64,000 bases of DNA from Candidatus Poribacteria bacterium (GTDB lineage: Bacteria; Poribacteria; WGA-4E; WGA-3G): contig OY282386.1 of assembly GCA_958295945.1 (NCBI GenBank), positions 744,001 to 808,000 on the forward strand, given 5' to 3'. Each line of letters begins with the position of its first letter. The first letter of the stretch is position 1. The position numbers were made by a program, and so were the translations under genes. The notes beneath the pieces are model-generated. The model ran no database searches. It was not told the DNA's origin and was given only the letters and a program-made list of their open reading frames with translations. Of this stretch, positions 27,694 through 41,356 are shown piece after piece.

Positions 27694-28539
27694 ATGGCAA
27701 GTGCGTTTGCACCCGGTAACATTTCAAGTGTTTTTAAAATAATACCGCACACAGACCCGGCGTGTATGCATTCCCTCGGAATGGGTTTCACCATTCAAGA
27801 GGGAGTAGAAGCAACCGTTTCTGAACATCGACCTACACAGGTATTCTTCAACGGACAAGCCATCAATTTTCCAACTGTTCTGTCTGTGGTTGAACGTTTA
27901 ATCCAAAGGACAAACATATCTGGTATAAAGGTCCATTTCATCTCTCCGTTACCTCTTGGATGCGGCTTCGGTTTGAGTGGTGCTGGTTCGCTTGCTACAG
28001 CGTACGCTCTCAACAAACTCTTAGGGACAGATAAAGATAATGAAACATTGGCAATGATCGCGCATGTGGCTGAAGTTGAAAATCGGACAGGATTAGGTGA
28101 TGTCTGCTCGCAATACCATGGTGGATGCCTCGTTAAGCTAAAGGAGGGCGCGCCGTTAGTTGCCGACACATTGCCTATACCTGAACAACCTATCTATTAT
28201 AGGTACTTCGGACCAATCCAGACAAGCGAAGTGCTCAGAAACAAGGAACAGGTAAAACGCATCAATAGTGCTGCGGATAATGCTTTAGCAGTTTTGCAAA
28301 GTCTTACCAGTACTAAACCGAATCCAGAATTGTTTACATCATGTTTTGCTGTTGCGAAACAATTTTCAGTAGAAAGCGGCTTACTCACTGATTCTCGCGT
28401 GATAGATACGATACAACAAATTGAGAAAATAGGTGGTGTCGCCTCAATGATTATGCTGGGAAATGGTGTCTTCAGCACACACGCATTTGATGGTGCAACC
28501 GAAACCCAACTCTCAAAAAATCCCGCACGACTCATCTAA
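27694..28539 (+). CDS. GHMP kinase, archaeal pantoate-kinase-like
   Basis: 281 residues, AAGGAG 6 nt before the ATG. AFAPGNISSVF at the start, the GHMP phosphate loop PLPLGCGFGLSGAGSLATAY and ENRTGLGDVCSQYHGGC match the order and spacing of archaeal pantoate kinases (COG1829), which phosphorylate pantoate for coenzyme A synthesis. The C-terminal GHMP segment is less clear (GGVASMIMLGNGVFS). Bacteria normally use PanC/CoaA instead, so another small-alcohol substrate is possible. Lies just after the sulfatase pair. Confidence 0.7.
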   Translation: MASAFAPGNISSVFKIIPHTDPACMHSLGMGFTIQEGVEATVSEHRPTQVFFNGQAINFPTVLSVVERLIQRTNISGIKVHFISPLPLGCGFGLSGAGSLATAYALNKLLGTDKDNETLAMIAHVAEVENRTGLGDVCSQYHGGCLVKLKEGAPLVADTLPIPEQPIYYRYFGPIQTSEVLRNKEQVKRINSAADNALAVLQSLTSTKPNPELFTSCFAVAKQFSVESGLLTDSRVIDTIQQIEKIGGVASMIMLGNGVFSTHAFDGATETQLSKNPARLI

Positions 28540-28591
28540 AACACCTATTTTTGCGTCTAACGCTTAACACATACCATTATCTGGTGTTGCA

Positions 28592-30547
28592 ATGAGAACA
28601 TTCACCACACTCATCTATGTATTTGTTATTACATCTTCAGCCTTCTGTGCAGTGGAATTTGAGGATGTGACCATTGGATTCAACAATGGGTATAAATCAG
28701 GAAAATGGACACCGTTGACTGTAAACCTGCGGAGTCAAAATGAACTCACTGTGTTCAACGGAGAACTCACGGTTGAAACTCGTCATATATACACCGATGA
28801 ACCTATTTTCCGTTATGCTACACCACTGCAGTTGAGTAAAACTGATCGGAAACAGAAAACATTATATATCTACTGTCCAAAAACTACATTTAAGCTTCAT
28901 ATTGAATTGGAACACTCAGATGAATCCGACAAGCAAATTGCAACATCTATTTCAGTACCACATGTGACTCACCAAATTACATCACCTACATCAATCGTAA
29001 GCAAAGACTATCTTGTGTTAGTATTAGCCCCAAGTGGAGATAAGTTACAAAGGATAATTGACAGCAAACAGCTGGATGTCAAAGGCACACAGACACATGT
29101 TAAATATCTGCAGAATTCACGCGCGATGCCAACAAGGTGGATTGGTTATGATGCTGTTGATCTGGTTATGATTCGTGAGGTATCACTTACAGAAAAACGC
29201 GTATTGAAATCACAACAGTCAGCACTTTTAGATTGGGTGCAACGTGGCGGGACACTTATTTTATCAGGCGGCAGTAACTTTCAATTCCTAAAGGATAGTT
29301 TCGTTGAACACCTTCTTCCTGTCAAGTTAACACGTGAAGAAACAATCCATAGCATTCCAATGGTTTTACGAAAACAACTGGGATTAAATTCTGAAGATAA
29401 ATCATCCAAAGACGACGCAGTATCCACCTTCAAGAACATTCGTTTTGAACTGAAACAAAGATCTCAAATACTACTCGGCGCGGATGAACAGATATATATT
29501 GCGAAACGAGACTTTGGCAGTGGACAGATAATCTGCTTCTCGTTTGATTACAATGCACCACCCTTCTCTGAGTTGAAGGCAGGTGAAACTTTTTGGCGTT
29601 GGCTACTTAACACACACGGAAAATCACAGAAACTACAGGCTGAAAGGTACGCGCCATTTCGACAACACGAAGAAAAGTTGCATAAACAATTTCTTTCAAA
29701 AATGCCGACACAGATTCCTATCATTAGACTACTATCCATAGTGCTACCGATATATCTGTTGAGTTTTGGTGGTTTTCTCTTTTATATCGGAAAGCGTGGT
29801 AAATCTGCACAAAAAAGAAATCGTCGTTATTGGATTGGAGGTTTAGTCTTCGTTCTAGCATCCGTTAGTGCTATCGTTGTAGCACAGACAGTATTACCCA
29901 AAAAAATAACCGCTGAAAGGTTTTCAATATTATCTATTTATTCTGAAAGAAAGAATGCACATTTGGAAAGTTATGTATCCCTAAGAGCTACCGCACACAC
30001 AAATACCACAATGCCACTAACACCAAACTCATTTATTCGTCCTTTGAGAATGAAAAGTATTGCTAAACCACCACAGGTGTCTTACGATTCAACATACCAA
30101 CTGCGTGAAATTTCTGTAGAACCGTGGAGTCCCAGCACTTATGTGGTGGAGTCATTTTTTTCATTGGATACCTCCGAACAGGAATTACAGTTGGAAAATG
30201 CGTGGCAAATTTCTGGTGAAAAAGCGAATTATTTAGGGACAATTATGCTTGGAAAAAATATCGAATGGTCATCAGAATCACAAAGCAGGACAATAGAAAA
30301 ATTACCACTCTATGATGAACTCAGTGGGATACGGATGGCATACTGCAAAATCTTACAACAAGAAGGTTTGCTTCAATACTTGCTGAAAGATGTTGAAGTT
30401 CAAAGTCGGAAAGTATTAATTGGATGGACATCTCAATTGAAACAAGTGCCATCAGCGATACCGATAATGTCAACTGACGAAAATGTTAACACAAATAATG
30501 AAATATTCGTTATAATGTATATGGATGGAAAAGACACAGAGAGGTAA
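28592..30547 (+). CDS. Exported, membrane-anchored protein with a class I amidotransferase-like region
   Basis: 651 residues. Signal peptide MRTFTTLIYVFVITSSAFCA, a beta-rich N-terminal domain, then about 140-340 a flavodoxin-like region with LLDWVQRGGTLILSGGS, as seen in glutamine-amidotransferase-like sensor or DUF4350-type proteins; no catalytic cysteine is evident. Two transmembrane helices at about 373-398 and 412-434 and a C-terminal beta domain of about 210 residues. 22 nt before a PfkB kinase and upstream of an ABC ATPase, so it may belong to an ABC-2-type export system. Function not recognised. Confidence 0.6.
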   Translation: MRTFTTLIYVFVITSSAFCAVEFEDVTIGFNNGYKSGKWTPLTVNLRSQNELTVFNGELTVETRHIYTDEPIFRYATPLQLSKTDRKQKTLYIYCPKTTFKLHIELEHSDESDKQIATSISVPHVTHQITSPTSIVSKDYLVLVLAPSGDKLQRIIDSKQLDVKGTQTHVKYLQNSRAMPTRWIGYDAVDLVMIREVSLTEKRVLKSQQSALLDWVQRGGTLILSGGSNFQFLKDSFVEHLLPVKLTREETIHSIPMVLRKQLGLNSEDKSSKDDAVSTFKNIRFELKQRSQILLGADEQIYIAKRDFGSGQIICFSFDYNAPPFSELKAGETFWRWLLNTHGKSQKLQAERYAPFRQHEEKLHKQFLSKMPTQIPIIRLLSIVLPIYLLSFGGFLFYIGKRGKSAQKRNRRYWIGGLVFVLASVSAIVVAQTVLPKKITAERFSILSIYSERKNAHLESYVSLRATAHTNTTMPLTPNSFIRPLRMKSIAKPPQVSYDSTYQLREISVEPWSPSTYVVESFFSLDTSEQELQLENAWQISGEKANYLGTIMLGKNIEWSSESQSRTIEKLPLYDELSGIRMAYCKILQQEGLLQYLLKDVEVQSRKVLIGWTSQLKQVPSAIPIMSTDENVNTNNEIFVIMYMDGKDTER

Positions 30548-30569
30548 CCTTAAGATATAACGGTAGGAT

Positions 30570-31523
30570 ATGGGAGAGTGTAAACAGATGGATGTGCTAT
30601 CGCTCGGAATTTATGTCACTGATGTACTCGGTAGACCGATAGATAACTTTCCAGAAAAAGGGAAATTAGTCCTATTTGACGAACTTGAAATACATGCTGG
30701 TGGTTGCGCAAACAACACAGCGATTGCCCTCTCACGGCTCGGTGTTTCTGTCGGTGCAATGGGTAAAATCGGCAACGATCATTTTGGAGAACTCATCTTA
30801 CAATCCCTTACGGAGAACCGAGTTGACACAACAGGAATATTACAAGATGTACATACGAACACGTCATTTACCTTCGTATCAATCGCCTCTGATGGTGAAA
30901 GAAGTTTCTGCCACTTTATCGGTGCAAATGGTGAATTGAACGAGGGTGATCTCAATTGGGATATAATAAAAACAACTAAAATACTACACATTGCAGGTGC
31001 ATTTGTCATGCCAAAATTTGATGGACACCCGATGGCAAATGTCCTTCAAAAAGCAAAAGGATTAGGTATAACAACTTCACTTGATACCACATGGGACGCT
31101 TCAGGGAAGTGGTTGGAAACGTTGGAACCGTGTTTGCCTTATGTTGACATATTTCTACCGAGTTTAACCGAAGCAGAACATCTAACAGGTTTATTTGAAC
31201 CGAGAGATATATCACATTTTTTACGGAACTACGGCATTCATACTATTGGTATCAAGATGGGAGAACAGGGTAGTTACGTTTCAACACCTGAAGAGGAACT
31301 TTTCGTCCCCGCGTATTCTGTAAATATCGTAGATGCGACTGGTGCTGGCGATGCTTATGTGGCTGGATTCCTTGCGGGAAAGGTAAAAGGATGGGACCTA
31401 AAAACGACTGCGGAGTTGGCATCAGCGACTGGTGCTGCATGTGTTACTCAGATCGGTACCACGGCAGGTATCAAGAACCTTGAAGAAACTTTGAAAATCT
31501 GTCAGAAAAATAAAATGTCATAA
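30570..31523 (+). CDS. PfkB-family carbohydrate kinase
   Basis: 317 residues; the ATG at 30588 (MDVLSLGIYVTDVLG) is an equally good start, with GGGAGAG upstream. Ribokinase-like fold: GGCANNTAIALSRLG for substrate, NLWD-type strand LDTTWDASGKW, and the C-terminal anion hole/catalytic base DATGAGDAYVAGFLAG. Phosphorylates a sugar or nucleoside that cannot be named from sequence. Sits in a tight run with the membrane protein before it and the ABC ATPase after it. Confidence 0.88.
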   Translation: MGECKQMDVLSLGIYVTDVLGRPIDNFPEKGKLVLFDELEIHAGGCANNTAIALSRLGVSVGAMGKIGNDHFGELILQSLTENRVDTTGILQDVHTNTSFTFVSIASDGERSFCHFIGANGELNEGDLNWDIIKTTKILHIAGAFVMPKFDGHPMANVLQKAKGLGITTSLDTTWDASGKWLETLEPCLPYVDIFLPSLTEAEHLTGLFEPRDISHFLRNYGIHTIGIKMGEQGSYVSTPEEELFVPAYSVNIVDATGAGDAYVAGFLAGKVKGWDLKTTAELASATGAACVTQIGTTAGIKNLEETLKICQKNKMS

Positions 31524-31545
31524 CGGCATTGTAGGACACAAAATA

Positions 31546-32475
31546 ATGGATGATAATGCAATCGTTCAAACAGAGAACCTATCAAAATGGTATGGTGAAG
31601 TAATGGGGGTGAATGATGTCACCTTGTCTATTCATCCCGGAATAACAGGTTTGCTCGGTCCTAACGGTGCTGGCAAAACCAGTCTGCTCAAATTATTGAC
31701 AGGTCAACTCAAACCGAACATGGGAGAAATATCTGTCCTAAATCAACCTGTTTGGAATAACTATCTTCTCACAAAGCGGGTCGGTTACTGTCCCGATATT
31801 GAATTGGCATATCAATTCATGACAGGATTTGAGTTTATCTCTTTCTTTGCGACGTTGAGTGGATGTGAGAAGACAGATGTGGAGCCACGAAGTTTAGAGG
31901 CACTTGAAACGGTGGATATGATTTCCGCAAAAGATAAACCGATTGGATCATACAGCAAGGGGATGCGGCAGCGGATTAAACTTGCACAAGCTCTCGTGCA
32001 TGAACCTGAACTCCTGTTCCTTGACGAACCGCTCACCGGACTTGACCCCATCGGTCGAAGACATGTCATGAATCTACTCAAGAAACTTGCTGAACAAGGC
32101 ATCAGTATGGTCGTTTCCAGTCATATCCTCTATGAAATTGAATCCTTAACTGATACGATTTTACTTATTCATCAAGGACGTATACTTGCAGAAGGCACTA
32201 TCTCCGATATACGTGAATTGATTGATGAACACCCACATCAGGTATATTTAAGTGCTGACGAACCCCGTCGTTTAGCACAAGTCTGTCTTCCGTATGATGA
32301 TATTCTCAGTGTCACCTTCGGTGATGCAGCGGGTGATGTTATCATTGAAACGGAAAAACCGGATGCCTTTTATGCGCGCCTCCCTCAAATCCTCATAGAA
32401 AACGAACTGAACGTCTCACAACTCTACTCACCTGACGACAATTTATCCGCTGTCTTTAAGTATTTAGTTGGTTAG
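31546..32475 (+). CDS. ABC transporter ATP-binding protein (ABC-2 type)
   Basis: 309 residues. Walker A GPNGAGKTSLL, Q-loop region VGYCPD, signature YSKGMRQRIKLAQAL, Walker B LLFLDEPLTGLDPIG, switch VVSSHIL. The C-terminal 90 residues are of the type found in drug/lipid or gliding-type exporters. No permease gene adjoins it here; the membrane protein two genes upstream could be part of the same machine. 22 nt after the PfkB kinase, so co-transcribed. Confidence 0.9.
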   Translation: MDDNAIVQTENLSKWYGEVMGVNDVTLSIHPGITGLLGPNGAGKTSLLKLLTGQLKPNMGEISVLNQPVWNNYLLTKRVGYCPDIELAYQFMTGFEFISFFATLSGCEKTDVEPRSLEALETVDMISAKDKPIGSYSKGMRQRIKLAQALVHEPELLFLDEPLTGLDPIGRRHVMNLLKKLAEQGISMVVSSHILYEIESLTDTILLIHQGRILAEGTISDIRELIDEHPHQVYLSADEPRRLAQVCLPYDDILSVTFGDAAGDVIIETEKPDAFYARLPQILIENELNVSQLYSPDDNLSAVFKYLVG

Positions 32476-32517
32476 ATTACTGATCTTTTCAGAGAAGCCA
32501 CAACTTTAATAATTATG

Positions 32518-33430
32518 TAACCGTTCCACATTAAACCCGCGTCATTATATATTGAAACAACTGGAACAAATCTGTCACTTTCTTGAGGTACATAATGAAG
32601 CACGAAGACGTTGAACTGATAAACCGAATCCTTGCGGGTGATGAGAACGCTTTTGTGAGTTTGGTGAACAAATATCAGAAGCAGGTGCATGCACTCGCTT
32701 GGCGGAAAATAGGTGATTTCCACATCGCTGAAGAAATCACACAAGACACCTTCCTCAAAGTCTATCAGAAACTGGCAACTTTGAAAGATCCGAATCAGTT
32801 TTCTGGATGGCTCTATGTGATTGCCACCAACCAATGCCGTGCGTGGCTTCGTAAGAAACGTATTGAAACTGAACCTTTAGATGAGACAGATGTTGAGAAG
32901 ATAGAAGAAGCATATTCACGATATGTTGCCGAAGAACAATCAAAAGCAACGGTTGAAACGCAACGCGAGGTAGTGAAAAAGCTGCTTGCGAAACTGAAAG
33001 AAAGTGAACGTACAGTGATGACGCTCCACTATCTTGGTGAAATGACAATTGAGGAAATAAGTCGATTTTTGGGTGTATCCACAAGTGCGATTAAGCTCCG
33101 ATTACACCGTGCGAGACAACGACTCAAAAAGGAGGAACCGATGATACGAGAGGCACTTAGCAACTTCAAACTATCCCCAAATCTTACTGACAATATCATG
33201 CAAAGGATTGAAAATATAAAACCAACCGCACCATCAGGTAGTAAACCGTTAGTGCCGTGGGTAATCGGCGCGTCAAGTATCGCTTTGATTGTGTTGATGC
33301 TTGGATTGGGAAGTCGTTATAATGCATATTTCCAACAACCTTATAGTTTGGATGGACAATCTGAGACTACGGTAGAATTGATTGATGCACCTATTGTGTT
33401 GAATTTGGATGCGAAACCGGATATCCGAAA
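32518..33430 (+). repeat. Duplicated leader plus sigma/TM module, unit A
   Basis: From about 76 bp before the sigma-WD40 start to about codon 280, this is almost identical to 35401-36320 (unit B). Shared leader pieces include TTCCACATTAAACCCGCGTC and an inverted GTTCC/GGAAC pair. Homology stops where the WD40 domain begins. Confidence 0.85.
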
Positions 33431-35402
33431 TCAGTTAGGACAAAATGCTGATACGGGTAAAGGTAATGGTCCTGGACAGGAATCTAATCAGGTTTCATCT
33501 GATGAAGGGGATTATACGAAATGGACTTTGCCTAAAGGGGCGAAAGCCAGACTTGGAAAGGGTAGTGTACGAGAAGTGGCGTACTCTCCTGATGGAAATA
33601 GACTTGCTGTTGCCAGCGGAACTGGGATTTGGTTATATGACGCACATACTGGTAAAGAATTAAGCCTTCTAACTGGACATACAGGAAGTGTCCTTACCGC
33701 CGCATTCAGTCCGGATGGTTCTACGATTGCCAGTGGTAGCGCAGACGATACTGTAATGTTATGGGACGCTGGGACCGGACTACATAAACACACTCTTATA
33801 GGTCATAAGAGTGCAGTTACAGGTGTAGTGTTCAGTTCTGATGGCAAAATACTTGCAAGTTCAAGTATGGATTCTACAATACGGGTGTGGGATGCGGTAA
33901 CTGGTGAACTTAAAACAGTTTCCGATGGTATGCCTTCCAGTATCTTGGGAATAGTCTTCTCTCCTGGTGATGATATAATAGCCGGGTGGGGTGGTATGCA
34001 AAAAATATATCTGTTAGATGTAGCAACTGGGAAACAAAAAGAAATAATTAAAACGGAGAAACATGTTAGTTCTGTGGTGTTTAGTCCTGACGGTGGCAAA
34101 ATAGTTTTATGTGGTTTTTCGAGTATTCAATTTTTGGATATGGCAACTGGAGTATATACTGGGAAACTCGCCGGACATCGATCAAATGTCACTCATATCT
34201 CACTTAGTCCTGATGGAAGTATTCTTGCAAGTGCAAGCCTGGACAAAACTATAAAATTGTGGGATTTCAATGAAGAGTATCATTGGCACAGTAGCAGGTA
34301 TAACGCACAAACTACACTCCTCAAGGGTCAGACTGAATGGTATCATGTTGCATTTAGTCCGGATAGTAACACGTTAGTTGGCGTGGGAGGGGATGGAACA
34401 GTGTTATGTTTCGACGAAGCAACGGGAGAACAAAAAACAGCAATCTCAGGTCATACAGGCATCGTGGAGAGTATTGCATTCAGTCTTGATGGTAACATTA
34501 TCGCAAGTGGAAATGATAATCAAGTGTTGTTATGGGATATAAATACTAACCAGCAAAGAGCGGTTTTCAACACGGATGGACTGAATGTGAAGAGTATTGT
34601 ATTCAATCCGGATGGAAATACATTTGTCACAGGAAATGATTATAACACTGTACTTGTGTGGGATATTTTGACAGGACAGCATAAAACAAAAATAGAAATT
34701 CCTCGGCTGGATTCATCTTCCACCACAAGTATCTCAGCAGTTGCATATAGTCCTGACGGTAATCTGATTGCTACCAGCGGAGGCGTAGATGACGACTCCG
34801 TATATTTGTGGGATGCGGAAACTGGAGAACTGAAAACAACATTCGAAGGACATAAACCTGAAGAAGAATACTCAACAGTTAAGAGTATTGCTTTTAGTCC
34901 CGATGGAAAAACACTCGCAAGCGGAGTTTCAAGGAATGACGGTATGGTCCAGTTATGGGATGTATCAACAAGACAACTAAAAACTACACTCAAGGGACAT
35001 CCATATAGCGTTTTTTGTGTAGTGTTCAGTCCTGATGGAAACACACTCGCAAGTAGTGGTGGTCCTAATAACAGCCGCGGATGGAGCAGCGAATGGCGTG
35101 ACGTTGCAAACGTTCATCTGTGGGATCTATCAACGACAAGACAAAAAGGTATACTTAAGGGGCATGTAGGTTCTGTTTTAACTATTGCCTTTAGCGGTGA
35201 TGGAAAAACAATTGCTACTGGAAGTATTGACAATACAGTGAGAATATGGGATAGCGTTACAAAAGAACAGATTGCGTTATTTGAAGGGCATAAGTCAAGT
35301 GTTGCATGCGTAGCATACAGTCCGGATGGGAAAACTCTCGCAAGTGGAAGTTGGGATGGCACAATACTTCTTTGGGATGTGACATCCTTAAAAAGAAAGT
35401 AA
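32595..35402 (+). CDS. ECF sigma factor fused through a TM helix to a 14-repeat WD40 sensor (1)
   Basis: 935 residues from ATG 32595 (TGAGGT 9 nt upstream; the frame opens at 32583). Residues 8-90: sigma-70 region 2 (EEITQDTFLKVYQKL; FSGWLYVIATNQCRAWLRKK). About 130-178: region 4 with the HTH MTIEEISRFLGVSTSAIKLR. About 219-239: one hydrophobic helix (PWVIGASSIALIVLMLGL). After a spacer, the cap TLPKGAKARLGKG (311-323) starts fourteen WD40 repeats, i.e. room for two seven-blade propellers. Topology by positive charges puts the sigma part in the cytoplasm and the WD40 part outside. Inference: a tethered sigma factor governed by an outside ligand. No anti-sigma gene adjoins. The paralogue follows 75 nt on. 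Confidence 0.9.
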   Translation: MKHEDVELINRILAGDENAFVSLVNKYQKQVHALAWRKIGDFHIAEEITQDTFLKVYQKLATLKDPNQFSGWLYVIATNQCRAWLRKKRIETEPLDETDVEKIEEAYSRYVAEEQSKATVETQREVVKKLLAKLKESERTVMTLHYLGEMTIEEISRFLGVSTSAIKLRLHRARQRLKKEEPMIREALSNFKLSPNLTDNIMQRIENIKPTAPSGSKPLVPWVIGASSIALIVLMLGLGSRYNAYFQQPYSLDGQSETTVELIDAPIVLNLDAKPDIRNQLGQNADTGKGNGPGQESNQVSSDEGDYTKWTLPKGAKARLGKGSVREVAYSPDGNRLAVASGTGIWLYDAHTGKELSLLTGHTGSVLTAAFSPDGSTIASGSADDTVMLWDAGTGLHKHTLIGHKSAVTGVVFSSDGKILASSSMDSTIRVWDAVTGELKTVSDGMPSSILGIVFSPGDDIIAGWGGMQKIYLLDVATGKQKEIIKTEKHVSSVVFSPDGGKIVLCGFSSIQFLDMATGVYTGKLAGHRSNVTHISLSPDGSILASASLDKTIKLWDFNEEYHWHSSRYNAQTTLLKGQTEWYHVAFSPDSNTLVGVGGDGTVLCFDEATGEQKTAISGHTGIVESIAFSLDGNIIASGNDNQVLLWDINTNQQRAVFNTDGLNVKSIVFNPDGNTFVTGNDYNTVLVWDILTGQHKTKIEIPRLDSSSTTSISAVAYSPDGNLIATSGGVDDDSVYLWDAETGELKTTFEGHKPEEEYSTVKSIAFSPDGKTLASGVSRNDGMVQLWDVSTRQLKTTLKGHPYSVFCVVFSPDGNTLASSGGPNNSRGWSSEWRDVANVHLWDLSTTRQKGILKGHVGSVLTIAFSGDGKTIATGSIDNTVRIWDSVTKEQIALFEGHKSSVACVAYSPDGKTLASGSWDGTILLWDVTSLKRK

Positions 35403-35477
35403 CCATTCCACATTAAACCCGCGTCATTATATATTGAAACAACTTGAAACAAATCTGTCGTTTTCTTGAGGTGCATA

Positions 35478-39488
<4,011 letters not shown>

Positions 39489-39517
39489 TTAATCAACAAT
39501 CAAGCAGGCTATTTAGT

Positions 39518-39671
39518 GGGTATGTAAAGTTTTTGCCACTAACTTCGGACTATCCATTGTAGTGCGGGGTCTCCGTGCCCCGCAGTTGTTGGTAGATGCA
39601 AAGTTTGCGGGGCACGGAGACCCCGCACTACAATGGTTGATGTGATATTTTGCCAAAAACTTTACACACCC
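39518..39671. repeat. Long palindromic repeat element
   Basis: The core arms 39554-39584 and 39606-39636 are perfect 31-bp reverse complements (CCATTGTAGTGCGGGGTCTC...). The ends also pair: GGGTATGTAAAGTTTTTG / CAAAAACTTTACACACCC. The whole gap 39468-39850 has no gene. A half copy of this repeat lies at 14155-14221. Confidence 0.75.
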
Positions 39672-39726
39672 TATTGAGTGGTTGTATGAAGTTTTTGCCA
39701 CTAACTTCTTATTATCCATTGTAGTG
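39671..39726. repeat. Partial tandem copy of the same element
   Basis: CTATTGAGTGG...GAAGTTTTTGCCACTAACTTC then TCCATTGTAGTG repeats the left half of the adjacent palindrome. Confidence 0.6.
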
Positions 39727-39850
39727 CCAAATCAAGTAATCAACGGTATGAACGCCTGTAGGCGTTCCCCGGGTATTCATAGCGTTGATTTATTGGTTTC
39801 TTTCCTCAACCCAACCTACGTGACTTGATATTTCTTAGCCAGAGTCCATG

Positions 39851-41224
39851 TTAAAACGTACTATCGCGATTGGTAATCGGACACCACCGAGTTGAATGGA
39901 GATAACGCACCAACACGTCCTTCGCCTCTGGCGTACCAATACGGTAAAGCGCATGCACCGCATTGCCACGGATATAACGGTTCTCATCAAAAAGCAGATT
40001 TTCCAAACCTTCAACAGCATCCGCAGCATGCTCCCCGATTCGACATAGCGCAAACACCGCATTCCGTCTAACACCATCATTTTGGGATTCTAATGCCTCT
40101 ATCAATCTCGGCACCGCTAATGAACCTGATTGACTCGTCGTACCTAACGCCTCAATCGCACGCACACGGACATTGGCAGATTCATCCTCTAACGCCTCAA
40201 CCAAGTCAGGGACAACTGGTTCCGCCTTCGTTCCAAGGTCTCCAAGTGCTTCTGCAGCATTTGCCCGAACGCCTTCAGGTGCATCTTTCAACGCATTGCG
40301 TAGTGCATCAACAGCAGGTGAACCCATTGCGTTCAACGCATAACACGCATTACGCCGTGCCATATCTGATTCTTCATAAAGACACCTTACCAACGGTCGA
40401 ACCGCTTCTTCTCCAAACTTCGGTACTTGATAGGCAGCTCGCAATCCAACGGATTCAGTCTCACCATTCATCGCACTTATCAAACCTGACAACGTTTCAC
40501 CATTAGGAGAAGCCGATGTATCAACACCCTTTGAACCGAGGTGCCAGTTCCAAAGATGTTCAAACATGTCCTGATGTTCCGCAGGTCCAAGTGCTGTTCC
40601 GTTTCCCCATGATGTTTCCTTATTTGCCCACGTCGGTTCCTGCGGTTCAACCATTCGTGCATAGAGAAACTTCATCATATAACGTCTCTCTTCAGTCTGA
40701 TTCGGCATTGCGCGATGCCATAGATCATAATTTGCGAATACCACAGAACCCGCTTTCCCAGTAATAGGATATTCGGGAGATATTTGGGATCCTTCATTCG
40801 TGCTGAAATAATGACTTATCGGAACAACCCCCGTCGGTCCTCGTTCCACAGGTGTATCTTGTGGGTAATAGAAAACAAGCATCCGCCGTGTATGATGTGA
40901 CCACCTTTTGCCACCATCTTGATGCATTCCCTGTCCACTACTACCGGGAGGATTGTAATGCGGATGCCGATGTGGTTGCATATAATAATCCGGTCCCAAT
41001 AGACTTGTCAATGCCCCTTTTACGTTAGCATCGTCAAAGACTCTCTGAATTTCAGGTATTCTCGGTAAAAGATTGTTGCCTGGGTTGCCCTCTTTATCAA
41101 ACACTGCTGCTGTTCTTTCAAAAACGTATTCGTGAAATGTTACTGGTAAATCTGTAGTCACAGTAACAAACCCGTTCACGATAAATTCACGTATCTGTCC
41201 GTCAGTTAAAAGGTTTTCTGCCAT
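39851..41224 (-). CDS. PhyH dioxygenase fused to HEAT repeats
   Basis: 457 residues from ATG 41224, because GGAGG lies 8 nt before it; the frame opens five codons earlier. Residues 1-200: Fe/2-oxoglutarate oxygenase, H101-x-D103 in GMHQDGGKR, H170 in NYDLWHRAMP and arginines in ERRYMMKF. Residues about 230-450: five to six HEAT/PBS-type repeats (VDALRNALKDAPEGVRANAA; RYIRGNAVHALYRIG). The HEAT part may dock the enzyme to a protein substrate or partner. The fusion is unusual compared with the two stand-alone PhyH genes in this window. Confidence 0.85.
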   Translation of the reverse strand: MAENLLTDGQIREFIVNGFVTVTTDLPVTFHEYVFERTAAVFDKEGNPGNNLLPRIPEIQRVFDDANVKGALTSLLGPDYYMQPHRHPHYNPPGSSGQGMHQDGGKRWSHHTRRMLVFYYPQDTPVERGPTGVVPISHYFSTNEGSQISPEYPITGKAGSVVFANYDLWHRAMPNQTEERRYMMKFLYARMVEPQEPTWANKETSWGNGTALGPAEHQDMFEHLWNWHLGSKGVDTSASPNGETLSGLISAMNGETESVGLRAAYQVPKFGEEAVRPLVRCLYEESDMARRNACYALNAMGSPAVDALRNALKDAPEGVRANAAEALGDLGTKAEPVVPDLVEALEDESANVRVRAIEALGTTSQSGSLAVPRLIEALESQNDGVRRNAVFALCRIGEHAADAVEGLENLLFDENRYIRGNAVHALYRIGTPEAKDVLVRYLHSTRWCPITNRDSTF

Positions 41225-41356
41225 TTTCATATCCTCCAAAGGTTCGGTATTTATCTAAAACTTGAAATTAGTATGGTAACGCCAGTTATACAATCATTGG
41301 AAAAAACTTCAGTAAAATCAGTATACCCTTGAAAATTTCCATTTCTGAAGTTCAGA

